A DNA stretch of 64,000 nucleotides from Pelomyxa schiedti (lineage: Eukaryota; Evosea; Pelobiontida; Pelomyxidae). Location of the stretch: contig JAHLWZ010000505.1 of assembly GCA_020536535.1 (NCBI GenBank), positions 171,027 through 235,026 on the forward strand, written 5' to 3'. Below, in pieces: positions 63,611 to 64,000 of the stretch. Under the pieces are notes generated by a model. It was not told where the DNA came from. It saw only the letters and a program-made list of their open reading frames with translations, and made no database searches. Numbering within the stretch: the first letter of the stretch is position 1; each line of letters opens with the position of its first letter. The position numbers and the translations under genes were made by a program.

Positions 63611-63979
63611 ATGGACAAACAAACGCCGTTGGTTCTCTTCCCACCGCAAACGCAACAAATGGAAGCCCGCAACGCCTTCAACTTTTTTTCCGCTCCCTAC
63701 TCGTCTGTCTCGACGGCGTCGGCCTCGCAAAGCCCGCCAAAGCCGTTGCAGCTGTTCCCGCCCAAACCCGTGCTCCAACTCTTCCCGCCCCCATCCCCCC
63801 CCGCCTCGCAGATCTGCGCTCCTCCCTTGTCGTTCGCCGCACCGCTCCCTTGCTTCCTGCCCTCTCCCTCCCCGTCGCCGTCGCCCTCGTCCCACAATTG
63901 CGGCGCGCAGTCGGTCATCGCACCTCTCAACCTGTTCCCTCCTCCCATCTTCTGCCTCCGCTATCATTATTTGTGCTAG
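63611..63979 (+). CDS. Pro-rich LFPP-motif protein, possibly continuing past the window
   Basis: Starts MDKQTPLVLFPPQTQQMEAR. Within 123 residues LFPP occurs five times (VLFPPQ, QLFPPKP, QLFPPPSPP, NLFPPP and a related form), with Ser/Pro-rich spacers. The spacing suggests short binding motifs; they resemble but do not match the FPPPP ligand of EVH1 domains. The stop at 63979 may be bypassed by an intron running beyond the window, so the gene may be larger. No family recognised. Confidence 0.4.
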   Translation: MDKQTPLVLFPPQTQQMEARNAFNFFSAPYSSVSTASASQSPPKPLQLFPPKPVLQLFPPPSPPASQICAPPLSFAAPLPCFLPSPSPSPSPSSHNCGAQSVIAPLNLFPPPIFCLRYHYLC

Positions 63980-64000
63980 TCTCGTTGTTGCCCCAATGTG

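Overview
The window is nuclear DNA from a compact, intron-rich single-celled eukaryote. Genes lie on both strands tens to a few hundred bases apart. Introns are mostly about 45-60 nt, many have weak 5' splice sites, and several carry long T tracts. TAA, TAG and TGA all act as stops. Amoebozoa, or another protist group with expanded GTPase-VWA families, is a plausible home; this is inference, because no rRNA or organelle marker is present.

Left part (1-20.1 kb): three tandem same-strand copies (A, B, C) of a giant gene. Each encodes a SAM-like N-terminus, a beta-propeller-like middle, a VLIG-type GTPase domain, a Cys/His-rich zinc region, a C-terminal von Willebrand A domain and a short tail. 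Copy A is cut by the window edge, copy B looks intact, and copy C has a stop in its first coding exon and has lost the normal final stop. A small spliced gene of unknown function lies antisense between B and C.

Middle part (20.1-43 kb): mostly housekeeping genes. On the plus strand are an EXD2-like 3'-5' exonuclease, a small membrane protein whose stop overlaps the next start, a GH2 beta-mannosidase, a GPCPD1-like CBM20-glycerophosphodiesterase and a reticulon. On the minus strand are a SEH1 nucleoporin, a CaMK-like kinase, a RING-finger protein (with an A103 tract in an intron), an acidic helical protein, an unresolved membrane protein and a PHO80/U-type cyclin.

Right part (43-64 kb): a large secreted, probably GPI-anchored Cys-rich repeat protein, MBF1 (minus), an MSP domain-protein kinase fusion, a Pro/Ser-rich zinc-binding tail-anchored protein, ribosomal protein uS17/RPS11, an ankyrin-like repeat protein with a GC-rich frame break, a GIGYF-like coiled-coil protein without a visible GYF domain, a cytosolic tyrosine phosphatase (minus), and the start of a LFPP-motif gene at the right edge.

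The most notable system is the A/B/C array. Its combination of a large GTPase, a zinc-rich segment and a VWA domain, with tandem duplication, blocks of identical sequence and decay of one copy, resembles fast-evolving innate-immune GTPase families, but no function is shown here. Exon boundaries were read by eye and need transcript confirmation.
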